A stretch of DNA of 64,000 nucleotides from Isoptericola cucumis (lineage in GTDB: Bacteria > Actinomycetota > Actinomycetes > Actinomycetales > Cellulomonadaceae), in contig NZ_BMDG01000009.1 in assembly GCF_014635665.1 (NCBI RefSeq), forward strand, positions 1 through 64,000, in the 5' to 3' direction. The notes beneath the pieces are model-generated. The model was not told where the DNA came from, searched no databases, and saw only the letters and a program-made list of their open reading frames with translations. Every line of letters begins with the position of its first letter. The first letter of the stretch is position 1. This document shows positions 15,637 through 23,431 of the stretch, piece after piece. A program made the position numbers and the translations under genes.

Positions 15637-16626
15637 GTGGACCGCCAGCTGCTGTACGGCCTCGTCGTCGAGGCGCCGTTCGACCTGCACCAGGACCGGC
15701 GCGACGGCGGCGCGCGACCGGCGGACGTCGTCGTCACGACGGGCCCGGGCACCGACCAGCGCACCGTGCCGACGGGTCGGGAGATCCTGCACCACGCCGT
15801 CGCCGACGACCCCTGGTACACGGCGTGGGACCTCGGCGCGGACGGCCACCTCCTGCGGTTCCACGGCGCGTGCGACTTCGAGGTCTCCGCGGACCTCCGC
15901 GACGTGGTGCTCCGGGAGTCGGACGGCGTGGACCCCGGCCTGAGCCGGGTGCTCACGACGGGCGGGATGCTCGCCTTCCAGCTCGCGCTGCGCGGCGAGA
16001 TCGTGCTGCACGCCAGCGCCGTCGAGGACGACGAGGGTGTCCTCGCCTTCGTCGGGTACTCGGGCATGGGCAAGTCGACGATGGCGACGCTGATGTGCGC
16101 CGACGGTGCCGCGCTCGTCACGGACGACGTCCTGCGGCTGGACCGCGACGGCGACGGCTTCGCGGCCCGGCTGGGGGCGACCGAGGTCCGCCTGCGCAAG
16201 GGGGCCGACACGCTGGTCGACCGCTTCGCCGGCCGCGCGCCGGGCCGGCGGGTCAGCGCCGACGCCCGCCACGTGCTGCAGCTCGGGGCCGGCGCGCGCG
16301 ACGGCCGGCGCCTGCGCGCGATCGTCGTGCCGCGGCCCGACCGCGGCGGCGGCGACCTCGCCGTGTGCCGTCGCACGGGGACGGCGGCGCTCCTGGAGCT
16401 GCTCCACTACCCGCGCCTGCACGGCTGGCGGGACGCACGGCTGCAGAGCGAGCAGCTGGGTCACATGGCCGACGTCGCGCGCGGCGTGCCCGTGCTCGTC
16501 GCCGACGTGCCGTGGGGGCCGCCGTTCGGCCCGACGCTGGGGGCCCGGCTGGCCGAGGCGGTGTCGCGCGCGGTGGCGCCGTCGTCGGACCCCGCGCTGG
16601 TGGGCGCGGACGTCCCCGCCAGGTAG
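15637..16626 (+). CDS. HPr kinase-like lasso peptide kinase
   Basis: The 329-residue product has a C-terminal HPrK/PckA-type P-loop domain. The Walker A motif is FVGYSGMGKSTMATLM (about 139-150), preceded by GEIVLHASAV and followed by LVTDDVLRLD, the acidic motif of HPr kinases. Homologues in the paeninodin (PadeK) and pseudomycoidin clusters phosphorylate the C-terminal Ser of the lasso peptide; the precursor here ends in Ser. The start at GTG 15637 is chosen for its AAGGAG site 10 nt upstream; a GTG at 15628 overlapping the B2 stop is the alternative. The 3' end overlaps the convergent exporter gene by 166 bp. Confidence 0.78.
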   Translation: MDRQLLYGLVVEAPFDLHQDRRDGGARPADVVVTTGPGTDQRTVPTGREILHHAVADDPWYTAWDLGADGHLLRFHGACDFEVSADLRDVVLRESDGVDPGLSRVLTTGGMLAFQLALRGEIVLHASAVEDDEGVLAFVGYSGMGKSTMATLMCADGAALVTDDVLRLDRDGDGFAARLGATEVRLRKGADTLVDRFAGRAPGRRVSADARHVLQLGAGARDGRRLRAIVVPRPDRGGGDLAVCRRTGTAALLELLHYPRLHGWRDARLQSEQLGHMADVARGVPVLVADVPWGPPFGPTLGARLAEAVSRAVAPSSDPALVGADVPAR

Positions 16627-18440
16627 GACCGCGCCTGGACGGTGAACATCTCGGCGTAGGCGCCGTCGAGCGCCATCAGCTCGTCGTGGCTGCCCTCCTC
16701 GACGACGGCGCCGTCGTCGAGGACGACGATGCGGTCCGCGGAGCGCACGGTCGAGAAGCGGTGCGAGACGAAGAGCGCCGTCCGCCCGTCGAGCGTGGCC
16801 CGCAGCGACGAGAACAGGTCGTGCTCGGCCAGCGGGTCCATCGCCGCCGTCGGCTCGTCGAGGATGACGAGCGCGGCGTCGCGGTAGAAGGCGCGGGCGA
16901 TCGCCACCCGCTGCCACTGGCCGCCGGACAGCTCCGTCCCCCCGGGGAACATCCGCGACAGCCGGGACTCGTAGCCGTCGGGGAGGCTCGCGAGCGCGGC
17001 GTCGACGCCCGCGACCCGGGCGGAGCGTCGCACGCGCTCGTGGTCCACCGGGACCTCGGAGCGGCCCAGCGCGACGTTCCACGTGGCGGTGTAGGCGTAG
17101 TGGACGAAGTCCTGGAAGATCACCGCGACCTGGTCGCGCACCGCCGCCCGGCGCAGCTCGGCCAGAGGACGCTCACCCCAGCGGACCTCGCCCGACGTCG
17201 GCACGTACAGCCCGGCCAGCAGCTTGGCGAGGGTGGTCTTGCCCGAGCCGTTGGCGCCGACGAGCGCCACGACCTCGCCCGGACGCAGGGCCAGGTCGAC
17301 GGCCTGCAGCGCCGGCCGTTCCGCTCCGGGATAGGTGAACGACACCTTGCGGGCGAAGACGCCGGGGAACTCCGCGGGCGGCTCGGCGACGCCCTCGGCC
17401 GTGGCAGCCGCCGCGCGCCCCTCGTCCAGGAACTCGTGCACGTCGTCGAGGAACAGCCCGGACTCGAAGATCTGCTGGACGCCGCCGAAGATGCCCTGGA
17501 TCTGACCCTGCAGCATCCGCACCGCGACGACGGCGGCGCCCGCCTCCGAGAACGAGACCGCGCCACGGGTGATGAGCCAGGCGAGCACGAGGAGCACGCC
17601 GGCCAGGACCACCGCGGCGGCGAGGTTCCCCACGCCGTGGGTGAGGGCCCGCCGGCGGACGTGCCGGCCCAGCGCGACCAGGTACGTCGCGTACAGCTCC
17701 CGGTAGCGCGACTGCAGCCACGGGGCGGACCCGAACGCCCGGATCTCCTTGGCCTCGTCGCGGGTGCTCTGCACGTAGTTGGTGTAGATGCGCTCGCGCT
17801 CGTTCGTCGTCTGGGCGACCTTGAACCCGAACTCCAGCCTGCCCTCACGCCGCCCGGTGACCAGCAGGGGCAGGCCCCCGACGGCGAGGAGCGGCAGCAG
17901 CACGGGGTGCAGCGCCACCAGGGCGGCGCCCACGCCCACCGTCGAGATCGTGGAGCCGACGAGGTCGAACACCCCCTGGGTGACCTGGAACGGCCGGGAG
18001 AGGGCGTTCACACGCACCCGTTGGAGCCGGTCGTAGAACACGGCCGACTCGAACTGCTCGAGCGGGACGCTCGTCGAGACGGCCTGGACGTCTTCGGCCA
18101 TCAGCCGCGCGACGTGCTCGCCGAGCACCCGGCGCACCGAGACCTGGAGCCCGCCGGCCACCGTGGTCACGGCGGTGAGCGCGGCCAGCGCGATCACCGG
18201 CCCCACGACCGACCGCAACGTGCCGGAGCCGTCCGAGAGGCCGAGCAGCACGTCGAGCAGCGACGCGACGACCAGCACCTGGCCCGCCAGGGCGGCGGCG
18301 ACGAGGACCTGCAGGGCGAGCATGACGACGAACGACGCGCGGCTCGCGCGCCACGAGACCGCGAGCGACCCGCGGACGTGGCGCAGCAGGCGCCGCGACC
18401 TCGCCTCGCCCGCGTCCCCGCCCGCCGTCGTCTCCGACAC
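16461..18440 (-). CDS. lasD: Lasso peptide ABC exporter (fused TMD-NBD)
   Basis: The 659-residue half-transporter of the ABCB/MsbA type has six helices within about residues 30-320. The nucleotide-binding domain has Walker A GANGSGKTT (about 396-404), signature LSGGQWQRVAIA and Walker B LVILDEPTAAMDP. It should act as a homodimer to export the mature peptide and confer immunity. The last 55 residues after QARSYL are Ser/Thr/Ala-rich, have no family counterpart, and lie antisense to the end of the kinase gene. The GTG at 18440 has GGAG upstream. A TAGCGT -10 box (18509-18504) lies 45 nt from a GGGCGAAA element. Confidence 0.85.
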   Translation of the reverse strand: MSETTAGGDAGEARSRRLLRHVRGSLAVSWRASRASFVVMLALQVLVAAALAGQVLVVASLLDVLLGLSDGSGTLRSVVGPVIALAALTAVTTVAGGLQVSVRRVLGEHVARLMAEDVQAVSTSVPLEQFESAVFYDRLQRVRVNALSRPFQVTQGVFDLVGSTISTVGVGAALVALHPVLLPLLAVGGLPLLVTGRREGRLEFGFKVAQTTNERERIYTNYVQSTRDEAKEIRAFGSAPWLQSRYRELYATYLVALGRHVRRRALTHGVGNLAAAVVLAGVLLVLAWLITRGAVSFSEAGAAVVAVRMLQGQIQGIFGGVQQIFESGLFLDDVHEFLDEGRAAAATAEGVAEPPAEFPGVFARKVSFTYPGAERPALQAVDLALRPGEVVALVGANGSGKTTLAKLLAGLYVPTSGEVRWGERPLAELRRAAVRDQVAVIFQDFVHYAYTATWNVALGRSEVPVDHERVRRSARVAGVDAALASLPDGYESRLSRMFPGGTELSGGQWQRVAIARAFYRDAALVILDEPTAAMDPLAEHDLFSSLRATLDGRTALFVSHRFSTVRSADRIVVLDDGAVVEEGSHDELMALDGAYAEMFTVQARSYLAGTSAPTSAGSDDGATARDTASASRAPSVGPNGGPHGTSATSTGTPRATSAM

Positions 18441-18503
18441 TGCGATCGCTCCGTCCCGGCCGTCGCCCGAGGGCGCCCGCGCCGGCGGATGCCGGCGCCA
18501 CTC

Positions 18504-18593
18504 ACGCTAGCCGCGACCGGGCGGCCGGTGGGCGGTCCCGGCGGGATTTCGCCCGCTGGCGGGGGTCCGCCGGGCTCGGTGCGCGCCTATCGT
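18504..18593. promoter_or_regulatory. Divergent promoters of the lasso exporter and nucleotidyltransferase
   Basis: An imperfect palindrome (TTTCGCCCG at 18547-18555, CGGGGG at 18560-18565) resembles the lasB1 operator. On the minus strand its GGGCGAAA begins 45 nt before TAGCGT (18509-18504), the -10 box of the exporter. On the plus strand TATCGT (18588-18593) ends 7 nt before the GTG at 18601, implying a leaderless mRNA for the nucleotidyltransferase. Confidence 0.5.
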
Positions 18594-18600
18594 GCCGAGG

Positions 18601-19749
18601 GTGGACGGACGAACGACGGCGCGTCGACCGCTGGCCCAGCTGCTGGTCGACTCCGTCGCGCCGTCGGCCGCGCGGGGCCTCGCACCGCTCGAGAGCATCT
18701 CGCTGGAGCTGCTGGCCGACGCGGCGCAGGACCACCGGGTCCTCCCCGCGGTCGCCAAGCACGTCTCCGGGCGCCCGGACTGCCCGGAGGCGTGGCGGGC
18801 GCCGTTGCGCAGGGCGCGCGACGAGCAGGTGGTGCGGCACCTCGGGGTCCTCGCGGAGCTGTCCCGGCTCGGGGCGGTGCTCGACGGCGCCGACGTGCCG
18901 TGGGTCGTGGGCAAGGGCCCGACGGCCGCAGCGCTGTGGCCGGCGCCGGACATGCGGGAGTACTACGACCTCGACCTCTACGTGCCGCGCGCGATGTTCC
19001 GGCGTGCGGTCGGAGCGCTGGAGGACGGCGGGTGCACGGGCGAGGACCGCAACTGGCCGCTCATGGCGACGTCGCGCCGCGCCGAGTACGCGATGCGGGG
19101 CCCGCTGGGGGTGCACCTCGACCTGCACTGGGACGTCGCCGTCCCGCGCGGCACGCGACGTACCTATCGGACGGACCCGGACGCGATGATCGGCCGGCGC
19201 CGGGCGGTCGACCTGGGCGGGGGCCGGACCGCTCCTACCTTCGACCCGGTCGACACGGTGCTCGTGCTGGCGTTCCACGCCGCGCAGTGCGGCGCCGGTC
19301 GGCTCATGTGGCTCGTGGACGTGGCGCGCGCGGTCGAGGCCTGCGGTGCGGCGCGGGCCGGGATCGGGGCGCGTGCCCGGGCCATGCGGATGGAGGCGCC
19401 CGTGGGCCTCGTGCTGGACCGCGCGGCCCGGGTGCTCGGGGACCTGGGGGAGACCGGCCTGCGTCGCCGAGGCGCCCTGGGGGCGGCGACGGCGGCGCTC
19501 GACGCGCGGCACGGCTTCCCGGACCTGCCGGGGGACCGGCACCGCGCCGGCCGGCTCTACTCGAGCGCTCGGCCGCGGGCGTGGGGGACCGCGGCGGCCC
19601 TGGTGCGCGACGCGGTCGCGGACCGCAGGATCGAACGAGCGATCCGGCGCGGTGTGCCGGGCGCGGACGAGAAGGCCCTGCGGCACGACGTCCCCGACCC
19701 CGCCGCGCGGGCGGACTACTTCCGGTTCGTGGACTCGGGTGCCGGCTGA
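18601..19749 (+). CDS. Nucleotidyltransferase family protein associated with lasso cluster
   Basis: The 382-residue product belongs to the NTP_transf_5 group. The nucleotidyltransferase signature is WVVGKGPTAAALWP followed by the metal-binding pair in YYDLDLYVPRAMF (about 123), with HLDLHWDV further on. Such proteins recur beside HPrK-like kinases in lasso clusters. In the pseudomycoidin system the corresponding protein (PsmN) is reported to extend the phosphorylated C-terminus with sugars. A second tailoring step after the kinase is therefore inferred here. The GTG at 18601 is preferred because a TATCGT -10 box ends 7 nt before it; the longer form from GTG 18592 would overlap that box. Confidence 0.72.
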   Translation: MDGRTTARRPLAQLLVDSVAPSAARGLAPLESISLELLADAAQDHRVLPAVAKHVSGRPDCPEAWRAPLRRARDEQVVRHLGVLAELSRLGAVLDGADVPWVVGKGPTAAALWPAPDMREYYDLDLYVPRAMFRRAVGALEDGGCTGEDRNWPLMATSRRAEYAMRGPLGVHLDLHWDVAVPRGTRRTYRTDPDAMIGRRRAVDLGGGRTAPTFDPVDTVLVLAFHAAQCGAGRLMWLVDVARAVEACGAARAGIGARARAMRMEAPVGLVLDRAARVLGDLGETGLRRRGALGAATAALDARHGFPDLPGDRHRAGRLYSSARPRAWGTAAALVRDAVADRRIERAIRRGVPGADEKALRHDVPDPAARADYFRFVDSGAG

Positions 19750-19764
19750 CCCGCGGCGACGGCC

Positions 19765-20982
19765 TCAGCGCACTCCCACCAGCGTCCGGTCCAGCTCCGC
19801 CTGGACGTGCGCGGCGATCTCGAGCGACGCCGTCGCGGCGGGCGACGGCGCGTTGACGACGTGCACCTGCCGCGGCGCGGTGCGCAGCAGGAAGTCGTCG
19901 ACGAGGGAGCCGTCGCGGTGCAGCGCCTGCGCCCGGACGCCGGCGGGCGCGGGGTGCAGGTCGTCGGCGGTGGTGCCGGGCAGCATGCGGGCGACGGCGG
20001 AGGCGAACAGGGTGCGCGACATCGAGCGCGCCACCTCCTCGGCGCCCGGCACGAGGTTGCGGCCGGCGAGCCGCCACAGGCCGGGCCAGGAGAGCGAGTC
20101 GGCGACGTCGCGCAGGGAGACGTCGCGGCGGCGGTACCCCTCGCGGGCCAGGGCGAGCACGGCGTTCGGCCCGGCGTGCACCCCGCCGGTGACGCCGCGC
20201 GTCAGGTGCACGCCCAGGAACGGGAACCGCGGGTCGGGCACCGGGTAGACGAGGCCGCGCACGCGGTCCGCCGCGGCGGGCGCGAGGTCGAAGTACTCGC
20301 CGCGGAAGGGCACGATCCGCGCGCCGGGGTCGACGCCGCAGGCGAGCGCGAGCCGGTCGGCGTGCAGGCCGCCGCAGACGACCAGCGCGTCGGCGACCAG
20401 CTCGGACGTCCCGTGCCCGCCGCCCGCGGTGGTCTCCACCTCGGCGCGTACCTCCTGACCGACGGTGCGCGCGCGGCGCAGGGCGCGGCCGAGCAGCAGC
20501 GTCCCGCCGGCGTCGGTCACCTGGCGGGCGAGGACGTCGCAGACGCCGCGGTAGTCGACCACGCCGGTGGTCTCGACGCGCAGCGCCCCCACGCACCTGA
20601 TCTCCGGCTCGTGCTCCCGCGCCTCGGCGGGGCTGAGCTCCCGCACCGGCACGCCGTTCGCGGCCCCCCGCGCGGCGAGCGTGCGCAGCCGGTCGAGCTC
20701 GTCCGCGGCGGTCGCGACGACGAGCTTGCCGGGGGTCGCGACGGCGACGCCGTGCTCGGCGGCGAAGCGCGTCATGGACGCGGCGCCCGCGGTGCCGAGC
20801 CGGGCCTTCAGACTCCCGGGCGCGTAGTAGAGGCCGGAGTGGATGACGCCGGAGTTGCGCCCGGTCTGGTGGTGGGCGAGGCCCGGTTCCTTGTCGATCA
20901 CCGTGACCTCGTCGCCGCGACGCGCGAGGCGTGCCGCGGTGGCGAGCCCGATGATCCCGGCGCCGACGACGAGTACCCGCAC
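19765..20982 (-). CDS. lhgO: L-2-hydroxyglutarate oxidase
   Basis: A 405-residue FAD-dependent oxidoreductase of the DAO/LhgO family. The N-terminal dinucleotide fold is VVGAGIIGLATAARLARRG. The family hallmarks QTGRNSGVIHSGLYYAPGS and FPFLGVHLTRGV are present. It oxidises L-2-hydroxyglutarate to 2-oxoglutarate and passes electrons to the quinone pool in homologues. GTG 20982 has a GGAGGG ribosome site. It stands alone; the convergent gene on its left ends 15 bp away. A relation to the lasso cluster is not evident. Confidence 0.88.
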   Translation of the reverse strand: MRVLVVGAGIIGLATAARLARRGDEVTVIDKEPGLAHHQTGRNSGVIHSGLYYAPGSLKARLGTAGAASMTRFAAEHGVAVATPGKLVVATAADELDRLRTLAARGAANGVPVRELSPAEAREHEPEIRCVGALRVETTGVVDYRGVCDVLARQVTDAGGTLLLGRALRRARTVGQEVRAEVETTAGGGHGTSELVADALVVCGGLHADRLALACGVDPGARIVPFRGEYFDLAPAAADRVRGLVYPVPDPRFPFLGVHLTRGVTGGVHAGPNAVLALAREGYRRRDVSLRDVADSLSWPGLWRLAGRNLVPGAEEVARSMSRTLFASAVARMLPGTTADDLHPAPAGVRAQALHRDGSLVDDFLLRTAPRQVHVVNAPSPAATASLEIAAHVQAELDRTLVGVR

Positions 20983-21235
20983 GATCCCTCCAGGTGCTGG
21001 CAGGAAGCTGGTGGCGGGCCGGGTCCCAGGCCGGGCCCGCCGGCATCAGGATGTCACCGGCCGCGGGGCCGGCGGGAGTGCCGGACGGGGTGAACGGACG
21101 GGTGAACAGCGGTCCATGGTGACGAAACGGTCACGAGAGGGCGAGGCGTCTTGTGGCGGCGTCGTCCGCGGTGCGACTCTCGGCGCTGCACGCGCGGGGG
21201 ACGGCTCTCGTCGCGACGGACGGAGAGTGGTGGGC

Positions 21236-21925
21236 ATGGACCAGGGTGACGGGTTCCGGGGCACGGGCGCGACGGACGGGTGGAACCCGTACGAGCCGGT
21301 CGCGGACGACCAGGGCGGGTCGACGACGCCGCCCGGTCAGGCCCACGGCCCGGCGACCTCCACGGTCGCGGAGCCCTACACGGGCTACACGACGCAGGAG
21401 ACCTCGCCGTACGCGCAGTCGCCGTACGCGCAGTCGCCGTACGCGCAGTCCCCGTATCCGGCCGCGGCGCCGGCGCCGCAGGGCACCGACGGCGTGTCGA
21501 TCGCGGCGCTCGTCACCGGGATCCTCGGGCTCGCGCTGGTCCCGCTGGTCCTCGGCATCGTGGGGGTGTCGAGGACGACCAGGTCCCAGCGGCCGGGCAA
21601 GGGGCTCGCCATCGCCGGCATCGTGCTCGGCGCGCTCTCGACCGTCGGCTGGCTGATCGGGGTGCTGGTCCTCGTGGCGACGTTCGGGGCGCTGGAGCAG
21701 CAGGGCGTGCTGGACGACCTGAGCTCGGAGATCTCGCAGGGCACGGCCCAGTCCTACGGTGACGACGCGACCCTCGACGGCCTCTACGACTCCTGCGAGG
21801 GCGGTGACGACCTCGCCTGCGACGAGCTCTACTGGGAGTCCGCCCCGGGTTCCGAGTACGAAGACTTCGCCCTGACCTGCGGCGGGCGCGGCGACCGGTG
21901 CCTGTTCGACGTGGGCGAGGACTGA
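21236..21925 (+). CDS. DUF4190-type membrane protein with SPYAQ repeats
   Basis: The 229-residue product has a low-complexity Pro/Tyr/Gln-rich cytoplasmic N-terminus (residues 1-80) with the pentapeptide SPYAQ repeated three times. A DUF4190 unit of two membrane helices follows (VSIAALVTGILGLALVPLVLG and GLAIAGIVLGALSTVGWLIGV, joined by a basic loop). The acidic C-terminal domain has four Cys (YDSCEGGDDLACDELY and LTCGGRGDRCLFD), possibly two disulphides outside the cell. DUF4190 function is unknown. It is the first of three similar proteins in 3.2 kb. ATG 21236 has GGAGAG upstream. The 20983-21235 gap carries two GGGTGAAC copies 12 bp apart (21088 and 21100). Confidence 0.75.
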   Translation: MDQGDGFRGTGATDGWNPYEPVADDQGGSTTPPGQAHGPATSTVAEPYTGYTTQETSPYAQSPYAQSPYAQSPYPAAAPAPQGTDGVSIAALVTGILGLALVPLVLGIVGVSRTTRSQRPGKGLAIAGIVLGALSTVGWLIGVLVLVATFGALEQQGVLDDLSSEISQGTAQSYGDDATLDGLYDSCEGGDDLACDELYWESAPGSEYEDFALTCGGRGDRCLFDVGED

Positions 21926-22054
21926 CGGGGCTCGCCGACGCGCGGGCGGCACGACAGGTCCCTCCTCGCCGCGCAGACGGTGCAGGTCGGGCATAGTGGG
22001 AGGTCACAGGGCGCCGCGGGTCTCGCGGCGGACGCCGACGAGGGAGGAACGGCC

Positions 22055-22711
22055 ATGAGCCAGGACGACGGCACGCAGCCGAACCCGGACGAGCGGACGC
22101 CGGGGGAGTCGCAGCCGCCGCAGCCGGGCACGCCGGCGTCGCCGCAGCAGCCCGACCCGTACGCGCAGCCCGACCCGTACGCGCAGCCCGACCCGTACGC
22201 GCAGCCCGACCCGTCGGCCGGGCCGGACCCCGCCGCCCGGCCGGACCCGTACGGGCAGCCGCCGGCGGCACCGCAGGTCTCGTACGGCCAGCAGCCCCCG
22301 GGTTCCCCGCAGGACCCGAACCAGCCGCCCGGCTACGCGTCCGGCCAGCCGGAGGGGCAGTATCCCCAGCAGTACCCCCAGCAGCAGTACGCCCAGCCGT
22401 ACGGGCAGCAGTACGCGCCGCCGTCGGCCGGCACGGACGGCTTCTCTATCGCGGCGCTGGTCACCGGCATCCTCGGCCTGGCGATCATCCCGGTGGTGCT
22501 GGGCATCATCGGGCTGTCGCGGGTGAAGCGCACCGGCCAGTCCGGCAAGGGGCTCGCGATCGCGGGCATCGTGCTCGGCGCGATCGGGATCATCGCGTGG
22601 ATCGTCTTCATCGTGCTGGCCGCGGCTCTCGTCAGCCAGGTCGACCCCGACGACATCCAGCGCATGTACGACTCGTCGGCGCAGCTGTCCGGCGTGCTCC
22701 AGACGGTGTAG
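22055..22711 (+). CDS. DUF4190-type membrane protein with QPDPYA repeats
   Basis: The 218-residue product is a paralogue of the preceding gene. The first 125 residues are Pro/Gln/Tyr-rich with three exact QPDPYA repeats (18-bp DNA repeat at about 22147-22204) and a YPQQYPQQQYAQPYGQQY tract. Two DUF4190 helices follow (FSIAALVTGILGLAIIPVVLG and GLAIAGIVLGAIGIIAWIVFI). There is only a short C-terminal tail and no Cys. A strong AGGGAGGAA site precedes the ATG. Such Tyr/Pro/Gln-rich tails often mediate clustering at the membrane; function is unknown. Confidence 0.75.
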   Translation: MSQDDGTQPNPDERTPGESQPPQPGTPASPQQPDPYAQPDPYAQPDPYAQPDPSAGPDPAARPDPYGQPPAAPQVSYGQQPPGSPQDPNQPPGYASGQPEGQYPQQYPQQQYAQPYGQQYAPPSAGTDGFSIAALVTGILGLAIIPVVLGIIGLSRVKRTGQSGKGLAIAGIVLGAIGIIAWIVFIVLAAALVSQVDPDDIQRMYDSSAQLSGVLQTV

Positions 22712-22728
22712 GGCGGCCCGGGGCAGCC

Positions 22729-23292
22729 GTGGTCGAGGTCGTCGACCACCAGCCGGCCTGGGCGGAGCGTTTCTCCGAGCTGCGGGCCGCGTACGCCCGT
22801 GCCCTCGACGCGGCCGGCGCGCCCTACCGGAGCATCGAGCACGTGGGCAGCACCGCGGTCCCCGGCCTGGCGGCGAAGCCGGTGGTCGACGTCGACGTCG
22901 TGGTCGCCGAGGCCGGCGTCGACGGCGCGACGGCGGCGCTGGCGGGCCTCGGCCTCGTCCCGCGCGGTGACCTCGGGGTGGCCGGCCGCTACGCCTTCGG
23001 CGTCCCCGAGCGCTTTCGGCCGAGCAACACCTACGTCGTGGTCGACGGCTCCCTGGCGCTGCGGAACCACCTGGCCGTGCGTGACACCCTCCGGTCGGAC
23101 GCCGCGCTGCGGGCCGAGTACGACGCGGTCAAGCGCCGGGCCGCCGCGGTGGCCGCCGACATCGACGAGTACCTCCTGCTCAAGAGCGAGGTCCTCGGCC
23201 GCATCCTGGCTCGGGCGGGGCTGTCGGACGACGAGCGGGCCGCGATCGCCGACACCAACCGTCGCATCGCCACCCGCGGCGCGCACGGCTGA
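22729..23292 (+). CDS. GrpB family protein (UPF0157, nucleotidyltransferase-like)
   Basis: The 187-residue product has the GrpB/UPF0157 signature EHVGSTAVPGLAAKPVVDVDVVV near residue 38, a nucleotidyltransferase-fold motif with the D-x-D pair, followed by the conserved NTYVVVDGSLALRNHLAVRD. The biochemical role of this family in bacteria is not established. The GTG at 22729 starts 17 bp after the previous stop, and the pair may be co-transcribed. Confidence 0.8.
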   Translation: MVEVVDHQPAWAERFSELRAAYARALDAAGAPYRSIEHVGSTAVPGLAAKPVVDVDVVVAEAGVDGATAALAGLGLVPRGDLGVAGRYAFGVPERFRPSNTYVVVDGSLALRNHLAVRDTLRSDAALRAEYDAVKRRAAAVAADIDEYLLLKSEVLGRILARAGLSDDERAAIADTNRRIATRGAHG

Positions 23293-23431
23293 GGCACCCC
23301 GGGGACGGGCCCGGCGGCACCGGGCGACGTGCCGGTTCGGTGGAGGCGTCGTGACGCCGGCGGACCGGGGCTGACTCCGACCGGTCGGGTTGCGTAGCAT
23401 CGGCGTCTCGTCGACTCGACCCGGGAGCCTC

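Noticed and set aside
15585-19856. A 1423-codon plus-strand frame through the lasso kinase, exporter and nucleotidyltransferase
   Set aside because: It crosses three well-supported genes in wrong phases or on the opposite strand and has no motif.
21088-21107. Two GGGTGAAC copies before the first DUF4190 gene as another member of the 45-nt promoter class
   Set aside because: Neither copy is 45-46 nt from a convincing -10 box, and the two are 12 bp apart rather than 21-32.
22147-22204. A CRISPR-like array of three 18-bp repeats
   Set aside because: The repeats are directly adjacent, in frame and code for QPDPYA in a membrane protein. There are no spacers and no cas genes.
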